Positions 37,561 through 47,356 of a stretch of 64,000 nt of DNA are shown here, one piece after another. This DNA is from Lithobates sylvaticus (lineage: Eukaryota; Chordata; Amphibia; Anura; Ranidae). The DNA lies in contig CM053030.1 of the NCBI GenBank assembly GCA_028564925.1, forward strand, positions 372,584,945-372,648,944, written 5' to 3'. The position numbers were made by a program, and so were the translations under genes. Numbering within the stretch: the first letter of the stretch is position 1; each line of letters opens with the position of its first letter. The notes below the pieces were generated by a model. It was not told where the DNA came from. It saw only the letters and a list, made by a program, of their open reading frames with translations, and ran no database searches.

Positions 37561-38468
37561 GAAACACGTCCGACGGAGCCACGCACATTACGCCATTATG
37601 TCACTTCCGGAAGGACGAGCTGTTGGAGCGCAGGTGGAGCGCAAGCCATCCGCCCACAGCATATAGACTTCCTTGAAGGACGTTTGCTTAACCAGCCATT
37701 CCTGCTAATACACTACCCTAGCAGGAACGCTTAGCTGGATACACAGCAGCTCTTTTCAGCAGTTTTTCTGGCAGTTTTTTCTATTATTGTTTTTATACCT
37801 GTTAAAAATTTTTTTAAAAAAAGAGTTCTCAATAAACTGAAGTTTTTTTATTTGACTGCACTTATATGCTGCACTATGGGAGTTTTTCTGTTTTTCCCTG
37901 AGGATTAAACTAGAACACCATCCTACCTAAAGTGCATTATAAACATCTTGGACACCCCCTAATTGGAGCAACAGGATCTGGAGTGGAGACCAGCTAGAGC
38001 GTGACCAGCCAGAGTGTGAACTACGTGCCTATTACCCCTGCAGGGGTGCAGGGAGTCGGTGAGTGGGGAATCTTGAGGGGGAGCACCCAAGTCACTCAGA
38101 CTTCCTGCAAACACAAAAAGTCACCTTTTATTCTCTATTATTGGATCCCCCAGATATGACAAATCATATGTTGGACTTTTCATATATAATTGCTTTAGAT
38201 TTTATTTAGCTGTTCCTTATCCTGGACAATTTTTTATTGTTATTATTTTTCCAGTGCCATCATTCTCTGCCCTTAAATCTGTGCATACCTGTGCATGACA
38301 TATTGGCATACTATGGACTTTCTTTAACATTGCTACACATTCGATTGAGATGTAAGGGCATATAGGAAGTTATTTCTTGCACATTGCTTAATTGAATGTT
38401 GTTGTTTTTTATTATTTAGTTAACTTTTAGGTTTGTGGTGTGAGGTTTTTACACACACCAGGATCTAT

Positions 38469-38471
<3 letters not shown>
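37561..38471. other. Unassigned region
   Basis: Starts with 'gacgaaacacgtcc' (37559), a motif also found inverted in the foldback loop at 28386. 'ctcaataaactg' at 37828 could be a polyadenylation signal of a transcribed repeat. No gene recognised. Confidence 0.4.

Positions 38472-38524
<53 letters not shown>
38472..38524. repeat. (TA)n microsatellite
   Basis: About 53 bp of TA repeats. Confidence 0.97.
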
Positions 38525-38526
<2 letters not shown>

Positions 38527-39876
38527 ACTTTTACTTACACAGTTTCTAATAGTATTATTATCAGTACTTTTGGATGCAGTTGTCTATGCGAATATTGCAC
38601 AGCACTGTGCGTTTTGGAACTGGATATTGTGATGCATGTTTTCCAAAATATCACACTAACACTTTTTATATGCAGGCAACTATAGGTGCATATACACATA
38701 TACTTCTTTTTGCATTTATTTATTGTTTTGGGTCACCTGTTATGTAGTTTTTGGCATAAGTTTATCTATTAACTACCACTTTAGTCACTACTGTGATATA
38801 CATGATAGGGTAACCTATTACTGTATACACAGCGCACTATAATTATTTGAATCACTAGCAGTGAGTATAACTCATTAATCACTAATGCCCCATACACACT
38901 GTCGGATTTTCCGATGGAAAATGTCCTATCGGACCGTGTTGTCGGAAATTCCGACCGTGTGTGGGCTCCATCAGACTTTTTCCGTCGGATTTTCCGACGG
39001 AAAAGGTTTGATCTCCTGCTCTCAAATTTTCCGACAACAAAGTCCATTCACTCAAATTCCGATCGTGTGTAGCCTAGTCCGACGGACAAAGTGCCACGCA
39101 TGCTCAGAAGAAATTCTGTGACGGAAGCACTCGGTCAGGTAAAACTACCTTTCCTAATCGACACAGCACATTCGTCACGCTGCAATGTTAAAATGTGGTT
39201 AATGCAGCGCATTCTCTTTTTCTTTACAATGCAAGAAGAATGACGTTTTTTAGCTGCTCATATTCACACTGACTTCTCCCAAACTTCTTTCTTTATTCTT
39301 TTTCCTGATTTATTGGCTAGAATTTTTTTATTCGTCAGATCTTAAGAATGTTTATTTTCTTTATTTTTTATTTTTTGATTTGTCATTTATAGTGGTTTGT
39401 TTTGTAATCGAGATTTCCTTTATTTCTTTTCTTTTTTTTGTGGGGGGGGGTTGTGTGTCTCAACTTATCCCAACACCATTATTATCATTTGTATTTTTTG
39501 CCTAAATTCACTAGGAGGTTGTTTGGTGTTGGTGCCCCTTGTTAATTTGACTATATGATGTGTGAAATGTACCTGCCTACTCACAAATAAACTGTCCTTT
39601 TTGAAGTAAAACACAGAGGCAAGTATTTCTTCAAACCAAAAAAAACCTTTATTCGGTGTCATAAACAAAAGAAACTGGTCCATTTCGCAAAGCCTTTTGG
39701 TCCCCAGGGCAGACATCAAATATGTAATAGCAAAATTGATGGCCTGAGGAGTACATATCTGAGGGAGTTTAATCTGGTCCAGAAGTCCAGGAAGGTCAGA
39801 TGCCATCTATGTCCCCAGGATGTTGTCAGACAAGAGGCTGCATCTTCTGACAGACCAGACGAAACCCAGGCCATCA

Positions 39877-40764
39877 CTATCTGGTCTTCCTAAGGCACTT
39901 CCCTCCAGGCTTCCTTCCAGGCAGTGGCTCAGATCTTCGAGTTGTGGCAGCAGGTGGAGAAGGGCAAGGGGCAACCTCCCGGCTGCCACTTGCCACAGCC
40001 TCCTCCCGGCTGCCACTTGCCACAGCCTCCTCCCGGCTGAGGTCTTCCTGTGTATGAAAATGGGACATAGTTTTAGTTCTTTGTTCATCAATCACAATAT
40101 TTTCAGCTCATGACTGTTGCAAATAGAATGTTAAGAAATAGAACATACTATCATTCAGAGCCCAGCATTTTTCATTCCTGGCCCAATCCTCTTTGATCAC
40201 TACTGTCTATTGATATGTCAACCACTTTGTTAAATCACAACTTAACAGATCAATAATAACATCTAGTTAACATCATTAAATGCACGTCAAGAAATATGTT
40301 CACCAATGCTATACCTGTCTCAAGCTGGGCCCCTCCACATGCTGTTGCCTGGAAGGCCCAGGTTGGACATCGGAAGCCTCAGCTGGGGGGGAAGGAAGCC
40401 TTGAAGGAAGATGGTAGGGTGATGGCATGGGTTCCCTCTGGTTTGCCAGAAAATGTAGCCTCTCGTAGAACTTCATCCTGGGAACATAAATGGCATTCGG
40501 ATCTCCTGATCGCAAGGACTGCTGGTACCTCTGTCGCTCCCTCAGATAGGTGCTCCTCAGGGCACCAATTTTGGCCATCACATAGGTGATGTCTGCCTTG
40601 GGGACCATGATTTTGACGTAATGGAGTAGTTTCTCCAGCGCTGCCTTCCTTTTGGTTCTATTTCCAAAATCGGGGTGGGAATTCTGCCACAGGCAGGGCA
40701 TCGCCCTGAGCTCATGAATGATCAAATCATAAAAAAGGAAACTTAAATGGGTCCATAGTATTTT
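39877..40764 (-). CDS. MADF-domain protein of the Harbinger element
   Basis: DNA-binding accessory protein by family. Exon A is 40764-40316 (acceptor CTTGCAG before 40764, donor CAG/GTATAG at 40315); exon B is 40047-39877 (acceptor ACACAG). The junction is in phase and ends at TAG. The MADF domain is clear: LIIHELRAMPCLWQ, then KRKAALEKLL, YVMAKIGALRSTYLRE and PRMKFYERLHFL, the usual three-helix Myb/SANT-like fold. The tail is Pro/Ser-rich and contains a duplicated 27-bp segment (REEAVASGS twice). An AATAAA on the minus strand at 39648-39653 could end the transcript. The first coding exon or start codon upstream of 40764 is not identified. It is divergent from the Myb-like gene, about 290 bp away. 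Confidence 0.75.
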
Positions 40765-41056
40765 CTGCAAGACAAACCATAATACTGTCAGGCTAAACTC
40801 TCCTAATCTTGTACCCAAATAAGCCTCAATGGAGAAGCAATCTAGGCTAGTGATGTACCAAGTTCAAATTGTACCTTCGTTATAGCGATCGATCGTCTCG
40901 TGCGTCAGCTCTCTGCCCTCTGCTCACAGATAGTCGGTACGACACACGCGTGTGACGTTTTATTTACAGTGCGCATGCGTGAAACTCCGCCCGCCCCTGA
41001 CGATCTTTCTCATCTATTCCCCACCCCTTCTCTTTACGGCGCAGTGGGGAGAGCAC
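40765..41056. promoter_or_regulatory. Putative divergent promoter between MADF and Myb-like genes
   Basis: The ~290-bp gap between the divergent genes contains GTGACGTTTTATTTAC, GTGCGCATGCGTG (NRF1-like palindromic GCGCATGCGT) and CCGCCCGCCCCT. No clear TATA box on the plus strand side. Inferred from position and motifs only. Confidence 0.4.
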
Positions 41057-42435
41057 ATGGCAGGGACACAGAAGGTGCGCCCTAACTATTCCGGCAACGA
41101 GGAGGAGGGCGAGGAAAGCCCGGAGCCCGAAACGTCCCGATCCCGGAGGCTAAAATTTAAGGCGTCAAATATGTCTTTTGGAGAAATGTTGGAGATGGGG
41201 GACATATTAAAGAGGAGCGACTATGATGGGAAGTATGGGCCTTACCCCAACCCAAATGTCAGAAAGGCCAAGATCATGGCTAAAATTGTGAAGAGGCTGC
41301 AAAAGAATTTTGGGTTACAACGATCCAAGGATCAACTGAGGAAACGCTGGTCAGACCTAAAACTGAGGGAGCACGATCAGTACAGAAAGATCAAGCGAGT
41401 TCTTCAAAAAAGTAAGTAGTTGTCGTGTGTTGATCTTTTTTCTTGCTTGCATACTGCTCCATGTGCTTTGTTTTTCAATGTTGGACATTGGAAAATGGCC
41501 ACTTTCATGTTCATGTGTCCATTCGATCGTACTCAACCTCGATCGTTCGGCCACTTATAATACGCTGTTTGGTGAAGTTGGAGTTAACTACATTGTTTCA
41601 GGCCTGTTTTTAGTCAAAGGAAGTTTGTTGTCTATAGAGCTTTTTTCCAGAATAAAATGCAAACTTCTTCAGTGTAAAGGAGAGGTGACTCAGTAGCTGT
41701 TTACACATCTGGACTCTAGAGCACTAGTGCTGGGACACCCAAACACCCTTTTTATTATGTTGTCCCACACATGTGCTCCAGTGGATACTATAGGGGTGTC
41801 TCCATCTGACAAACTTGCACCAAAAAGGTAGTAAGTATTGCACCTTTACAAAGTGTCAAAATTAATGTTGTTGGCCTTTGAACCTGGCCACAAACCACTA
41901 TTGTACGTCACTTCCAAGCAATGTTTCATATTTCCTATTTCTGCCCTCATAGATTGGTGTGCTAAGTATTCCTTTTGTACATTCTCATAGGGGAGAGAAG
42001 ACTCGGGACGTCTGAGGACACCAGGAACCCCACACCTCCAAAAGAATACCAACACCAGAAGCAGAGGAGGAGGAGGAAGGAGAGATTGTAGTAGTTGGAG
42101 AACTTGTCACCACAATAGGTGAGTGTCGGAGACCACAGCTACAGGTAAGCTAATCAATGTATGCCTGCATCTTAAAAATAGGCTTTTTTTTTTTTTTAGG
42201 TGATGTGGATGTTGTGGAAGAAGAATCGGATTTTACCAGTGAAAGTGCACACATCCTCATCTGGGAGATAATGGTGTGCAATCGAGATCTAGATGATATC
42301 AAGAAAAACATCAATGATGTTCAACAAAAAATGAATCTTGACTTATCACACATTTGTGGGTATGTAACCCAAAAATGTTTACATCAGAACTTTGCCAAAT
42401 TTGGAAGATGCACACAGTGTGTCAACATGTGCTAG
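41057..42435 (+). pseudogene. Harbinger Myb/SANT-like DNA-binding protein
   Basis: Partner of Harbinger transposase that binds element ends and carries the transposase to DNA, by analogy with known Harbinger Myb-like proteins. Exon 1 is 41057-41411 (ATG in ACACATGG; donor AAA/GTAAGT), exon 2 is 41991-42118 (acceptor CTCATAG, donor ATAG/GTGAGT), exon 3 is 42200-42435 (acceptor after a T-run). Exon 1 encodes an acidic N-terminus and a Myb-like region ending QLRKRWSDLKLREHDQYRKI, with the RWSDL signature. Exon 1 joins exon 2 in frame (RERRLGTSEDTRNPTPPKE), then a one-base shift near 42050 is needed to reach the conserved acidic run TPEAEEEEEGEIVVVG and exon 3 (GDVDVVEEESDFTSES...DLDDIKKNINDVQ, a likely coiled coil). 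Hence a light pseudogene. Confidence 0.75.
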
Positions 42436-43297
42436 CTCCCATCATGGTGGATCAATGACAACGTTTTGTGGGTGCAACCACTTTACTAACTACTAAAGTG
42501 GCTGAGGTGAAGGGGTTGCACCCCCAAAACACGTACATTGATCCCCATGATGGGAGATTGCACATTTGGACATTCTAGGCTTGTGTTCTTGCATCAAATG
42601 CCCATTTTGATTCCCAAATTGTGTGCATGTTCTAAATTTAGCTTTTCCCGGGGTGACACTCCATGTGATGAAGGCACGATCAAACAAAGTTGAACTTTGT
42701 AAGTTTCTGTGTTTAGTATGTTTTGCTTTGCTACATGCCTGGTTTACACAAATGCGCCAAGTTAGTAAAGAATGTTCTAAAGACCAAAGATCTTTTGAGT
42801 TTCCAAAAGCCTTTTTGAAAGGCACTTGTGAATGTGTTTGAAGTAAAATTTTACCATATGAACAATGTGTGGCTTCCTTATTCCAAACCCCAAAAGCATT
42901 ATTTGCGTCAAAGAATTTGGTGACAATGGGTGTTATTTACTAAAGGCTATTCCACTTTGCACTCCAAGTGCAGTTTTCGGTGCACTTTTGCAGTGCACTT
43001 GTAGTGCATAGTGGATTTGTCTTTTGGAAAATTACACCCACAGTGCTTTGTAATAAACCACCTATCATGCCATTTTCAGGAATACACACATTTCTGTCAT
43101 GGTGATGAAAAGGAGTATTTTTGGGGTCAGTTATGCACTACATACCTTACCTAGAAAAACTATTATGTATCAGACCCACAACATGAGAAGATTCTTTTTA
43201 GGAAAAAGAGACTGTAACCTCCTCTCGCCAAGAAAGTGCATTCCCACTATTGAAGATAAAGGCCCAAAAAGAAAACAAAAAATAAGCTAGAACACAC
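42436..43297. other. Harbinger interior between Myb-like gene and transposase
   Basis: No gene. Contains an inverted pair (42445 and 42545, 'ccatcatggtgg'/'ccatgatggg') and, at about 42932-43065, a TTTACTAAA-type MITE remnant ('ttatttactaaagg'...'gtgg'). Confidence 0.45.
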
Positions 43298-46200
43298 CTA
43301 CAAGAAACACAAGCAGTAAATGAAAAGAAATCTTAGTTCAGTTTCCAAAATAAATTTATTAAAAAATGCCTCTAACACATCGTCTGGCAAATCAATGGCC
43401 CCCCTACCCACAAAGTACTCCATATACCTCTCGCGGACTTCGCAGGCATTTAGGGGGGGGCAAGCCAGGATGTGCAGCTTGAAGGGCTGTGAGGTTGTCA
43501 TTTTGTGGCATGTCTGCATCAGGGCCAACAGACACAACATAGTTGGTGCTATGTCGTTTTAAGAAATTGTGCAATATGCAGCAGGAAAGCACAATGTGGT
43601 TCAGTTTATATTCCGCCTTGTTGATAGGTGTCAAAAAGAGAAGGGCCGCATCAGATGGCTTGACAACGCAAACGATTCATCCGCGACAAAGACGAAGGGG
43701 AGTCCTTCCGCATTCTCCTCTGGAGGTGGCAAGCACAGACTGCCACTCTGGAGACGCCAGTTGAACTCCGTGTGCGCAATGGCACCACCATCCGAGATCC
43801 GGCCATTCTTCCCCATGTCCACATACAAATACTCGTATGTCGCCCACACCACCGCCAACATCACTATACTATTAAACCCCTTGTAATTATAATAGTACAA
43901 CCCCGAGTTGGGGGGTGGGACGATGCGGTCGTGTTTCCCATCAATTGCACCTCCGCAGTTAGGAAAGTCCCAATGGCTGGCAAAGTGGGAGGCCACAGTC
44001 TGCCATTCCTGTGGCGTTGAAGGAAACTGTGGAGTCAAACAAGAAAAAAAAATTAGTCAGTTTGCACATAAACATTGCAAGCAGATTAGACACAAACATT
44101 TTGGAACAAGATCAGACTAAAATTTAACCAAGAAAGTATTTACAAACCAAAGTACAAGGTCCCCTTAGCAGATTACTCACCCCCCATCACTCCCCCCTAA
44201 ACTAGGGGTTGGGGGGGGGATTGGACAGGTAACCCTCTCCACTTCTTTGAGAGCCGAATGGCTAAACAATGTGTGATAGTTTGGCCAGACCCTCCTTACT
44301 TAACACTATTGGCAGCCCACCGGAAAGATAAAAGAAGATTCCAAATCCCCCAAAAAAAATAAAAAAACATAAAGGGAAGCACATTTTGACATTCTGCAAT
44401 TACCTATCAAGCTAATAATAGGAGGAAAAAACAAAAAAGCAAAAAAAAAAAACATTTGAAAGTATTGAGCCAGCCCCTTGCACTACATGCTTTGCTGAAT
44501 ACATCCCTAAATATGACCATTATAAAGAGGTAGGTATATAGTGTGTATTGAGCTTGGCAATACCAGCAGATAGAGGATTGGTATCATCTGACAGCAGTTG
44601 GGGGAGGGGGGTTCCTAATGAGTTTGGCACACCAAAAAAAAAGGGGACTCTGCATCAAGTAATACACACAGAAAACATTTGTGCATATTTTAGGGGGTGT
44701 TTGGGGGAAACCAATAATACGGAGCAGACAAAATACATTGCTTAAGTGACTAGGCCATAGGTGTATATTGGCCCAGAAGAGCATGCTGGGGAGGTAAGTG
44801 AAGGCAAAAATGCATGAAGGACAAAAGGGGCACAGCATATTAGAGGATATTGCAATCATGGTAATTAGGGAAGGAGGTTAAAAATACAAGACATTAGCAA
44901 ACAGAGCATACATAGAAGGGAATAGTAAAGGAGAAATGTTACCTTAACCGCTTCAGCACCGGGCCATTTTACACCCTTCCTTACCAGAGCATTTTTTGCG
45001 ATTCGGCACTGCGTCGCTTTAACTGACAATTGCGCGGTCGTGCGACGTTACACCCAAACAAAATTGACGTCCTTTTTTTCCCACAAATAGAGCTTTCTTT
45101 TGGTGGTATTTGATCGCCCCTGCGGTTTTTATTTTTTGCGCTATAAACAAAAGAAGAGCGACAATTTTGAAAAAAAACACAATATTTTTTACTTTTTGCT
45201 ATAATAAATATCCCATTTTTTTTTTTTAAAAAACAATTTTTTTACTCAGTTTAGGCCGATACGTATTCTTCTACATATTTTTGGTAAAAAAAATCGCAAT
45301 AAGCGTATATTGATCGGTTTGCGCAAAAGTTATAGCGTCTACAAAATAGGGGATAGATTTATTGCATTTTTTTTTTTTACTAGTAATGGCAGCGATCTGC
45401 GATTTTTTTTCGTGACTGCGACATTGCGGCAGACACTTCGGAAACTTTTAACACATTTTTGGGACCATTCACATTTACACAGCGATCGTTGCTATAAAAT
45501 TGCATTGATTATTGTGTAAATGTGACTGGCAGGGAAGGGGTTAACACTAGGGGGCGCTGTAGGGGTTAATGTATTCCCTATATGTGTGATTCTAACTGTG
45601 GGGGGAGGGGACTCAAGGGGAGGAGACCGATCATGTGTTCCTCCGTACTGGGATCACATGATCGGTCTCCTGCTCGCTGACAGGACGTGGAGCTGCGTGT
45701 TTACACACACAGCTCCACGGTCCCGCACGGTCCCGTTGTTTTAACGGGCAATCGCGTGTGCGGACATCGAGGCCGCCCGGCACCCGCACCGGGACCCGAG
45801 CGACGCCGCAGGCGCGCGCGCGCTCCCCCCAGGTGGCCGGGAATGGGAGGACGTCATATGATGCCCACCCAGGATGGGAGATCCACCTTGTGGGCGTCAT
45901 ATGACTATGGGCGGGTATTGAAGGGGTTAATATAGTCCTCCTGCAGGACCTGGATAATAGCAGAACAGGTCTCTGGAATAATGATTCCCAGAGCCTGGGG
46001 AGAGATACCTGTGGAGAACTTCCGATCCTGAAGGCTTCTCCCTGTCGCCAAGTACCTCAACGTGGTGACAAGCCTCTGCTCCGGAGTGATGGCTTGCCTC
46101 ATGCAGGTATCCTGCCTGCTGATAAAAGGGGTCAGCAAAGCCAACAGACGGTGAAAAACGGGGTCCGTCATCCTGAGAAAGTTCCTGAAATCATCAGGAT

Positions 46201-46381
46201 TATTCTCACGGATCTCACGAAGCAAAGGCATGTGCGAGAATTGGTCACGCTGAAGCAACCAATTCTTGGTCCATGAACTCCTCCTCGCCCTGTTCATGGA
46301 CTGGTCTTGGGTCAAAGCTAAAAGCCCGACACCAAGCCCCTGCACAGCACGAACTCTACGACGAGTACGTACACGAAACAT
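43298..46381 (-). pseudogene. Harbinger transposase, two exons, broken
   Basis: DDE transposase of the PIF/Harbinger (DDE_Tnp_4) family. Exon 1 starts at the ATG at 46381-46379 and runs to 45928: RDQFSHMPLLREIRENNPDD, FHRLLALLTPFISRQDT, MRQAITPEQRLVTTLRYLAT and SPQALGIIIPETCSAIIQVL. Exon 2 starts at 44026 (acceptor CCACAG): FPSTPQEWQTVASHF, NCGGAIDGKH (first Asp), a second Asp in RISDGG, and VFVADESFAL with the third acidic position. The frame then breaks near 43630, where a block of roughly 40 residues expected in the family is missing, resumes with LTPINKAEYKLNHIVLSCCI, and shifts once more before YMEYFVGRGAIDLPD. The intron was 44027-44943. A TTAA MITE now separates the last exon-1 bases from the splice donor. 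Confidence 0.88.
44948..45926. mobile_element. piggyBac-like MITE inserted at transposase splice donor
   Basis: 979 bp between TTAA at 44944-44947 and 45927-45930; ends CCGCTTC and GAAGGGG. Shares 'gaccgcgcaattgtcagtta', 'ctcagtttaggccgatacg' and 'accaccaaaagaaagctc' (as complement) with the copy at 4967-5786 in opposite orientation. The right third adds an inverted repeat 'gatcatgtg'/'cacatgatc' (45630-45668) and CG-rich sequence. Non-coding. Host sequence on the minus strand would read TATATTAAG/GTAACA. Confidence 0.85.
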
Positions 46382-47204
46382 AGCTCACAAACGGTCGGCT
46401 GGTCAGAACGGACAAACAGAAAGCACCGATAAACAGCAAGGCCTGAAAGAACTAAATCAATACCAGAAACGAGCAGACAATAAGCAGTGAAAATCAAAGC
46501 GTCCTATATCAAGATATAGGCCGCAATGACCAACAAATGCGAACTGACTACACGCACCGATAAACAGATTTGCACGACAAGCACAAACGGAAGAGCAGTA
46601 ACGATCTGAGTCTGAAAACTGAAAAGCGCGAATCGAATGTAACGAAACTTCTACTAACACGCAATAAACACGGAATTAGCAGAAGGAGCCCAACGGGTGC
46701 CGGACGTGGTGCTGAACTTTCCTTTTATAGTCTCGTGGAACAGGGCTTACGCCACGGCGTTCTTGAAGACAGGAAATTCTGACAACGTTGTCCGACCGTG
46801 TGTACGCAACACCAGCTTCGGACAAATTCCGACGGAAATGATCCGACGGAAATAGTCATCGGAAAATCCGACCGTGTGTATGGGGCATTACTCTTCTTTT
46901 TTAGTTATATAGGGTATGCTTTATTGTCATTAGGGATGGGCCCGGTGTTCGATTCGAACCCATGTTCAAATCGAACATCAGGCGTTCGCCAGAACTATTT
47001 GGGCCGCTCGCATCAAATTCGTGTGATGCGAGCGGCCCGCAATGCACTGCGCCAGTCGCAGTGCATTGCTGGCTGATGATTGGCCAAGCATGCACTGTGA
47101 CCCGCATGCTTGGCCAATCAAAGATCCAGCGGCGAGGAGAGCAATAATTGGCCACAGGCAGGATGCCTGTGGCCAATTATAGCTCAGGGGGTTTAGTACA
47201 CGCC

Positions 47205-47235
47205 CCACAGTATAAAAGGCCGCCGCGGCGGCGGC
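47205..47235 (+). promoter_or_regulatory. Left-end TATA region of the hAT-like family
   Basis: CCCCACAGTATAAAAGGCCGCC, here and in two other copies as CACACTATATAGACCGCC (37524) and CACACTATATAAAGCTGC (49898). Position and spacing from the left end are kept, so it may be a functional promoter of the family. Inference. Confidence 0.5.
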
Positions 47236-47356
47236 CTCGCATATTGTGTTGTGTTCCAGCGTCAGTGTTATGTGCTGCTGACTGCTGACATTATGTGCTA
47301 TGATTCTGGGGATTTGTGTGTGCGTGCTGTTAGTACAGCATTGCAGTATCACATCT

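Larger units (their letters stand above)
38886..46889. mobile_element. Full-length Harbinger transposon (~8 kb) with three genes
   Basis: Both ends are present: AATGCCCCATACACACTGTC at the left and, inverted, AATGCCCCATACACACGGTC at the right, giving a ~32-bp terminal repeat with one mismatch through GGATTTTCCGATG. Flanks read ACT on both sides if the ends are taken as AATG...CATT, or TAA/TTA if taken as TGCC...GGCA. Inside lie a MADF gene (minus), a Myb/SANT gene (plus) and a Harbinger transposase (minus). A 979-bp TTAA MITE is nested at 44948-45926. Without it the element would be ~7 kb. Confidence 0.88.

Noticed and set aside
46094-46490. Plus-strand frames over the Harbinger transposase
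   Set aside because: Shadows of the minus-strand transposase exon.
38886-46889. Polinton or other virus-like element, because of the size and several genes
   Set aside because: Genes are Harbinger transposase, Myb-like and MADF; there is no polymerase, integrase or capsid gene, and the ends are ~32 bp.
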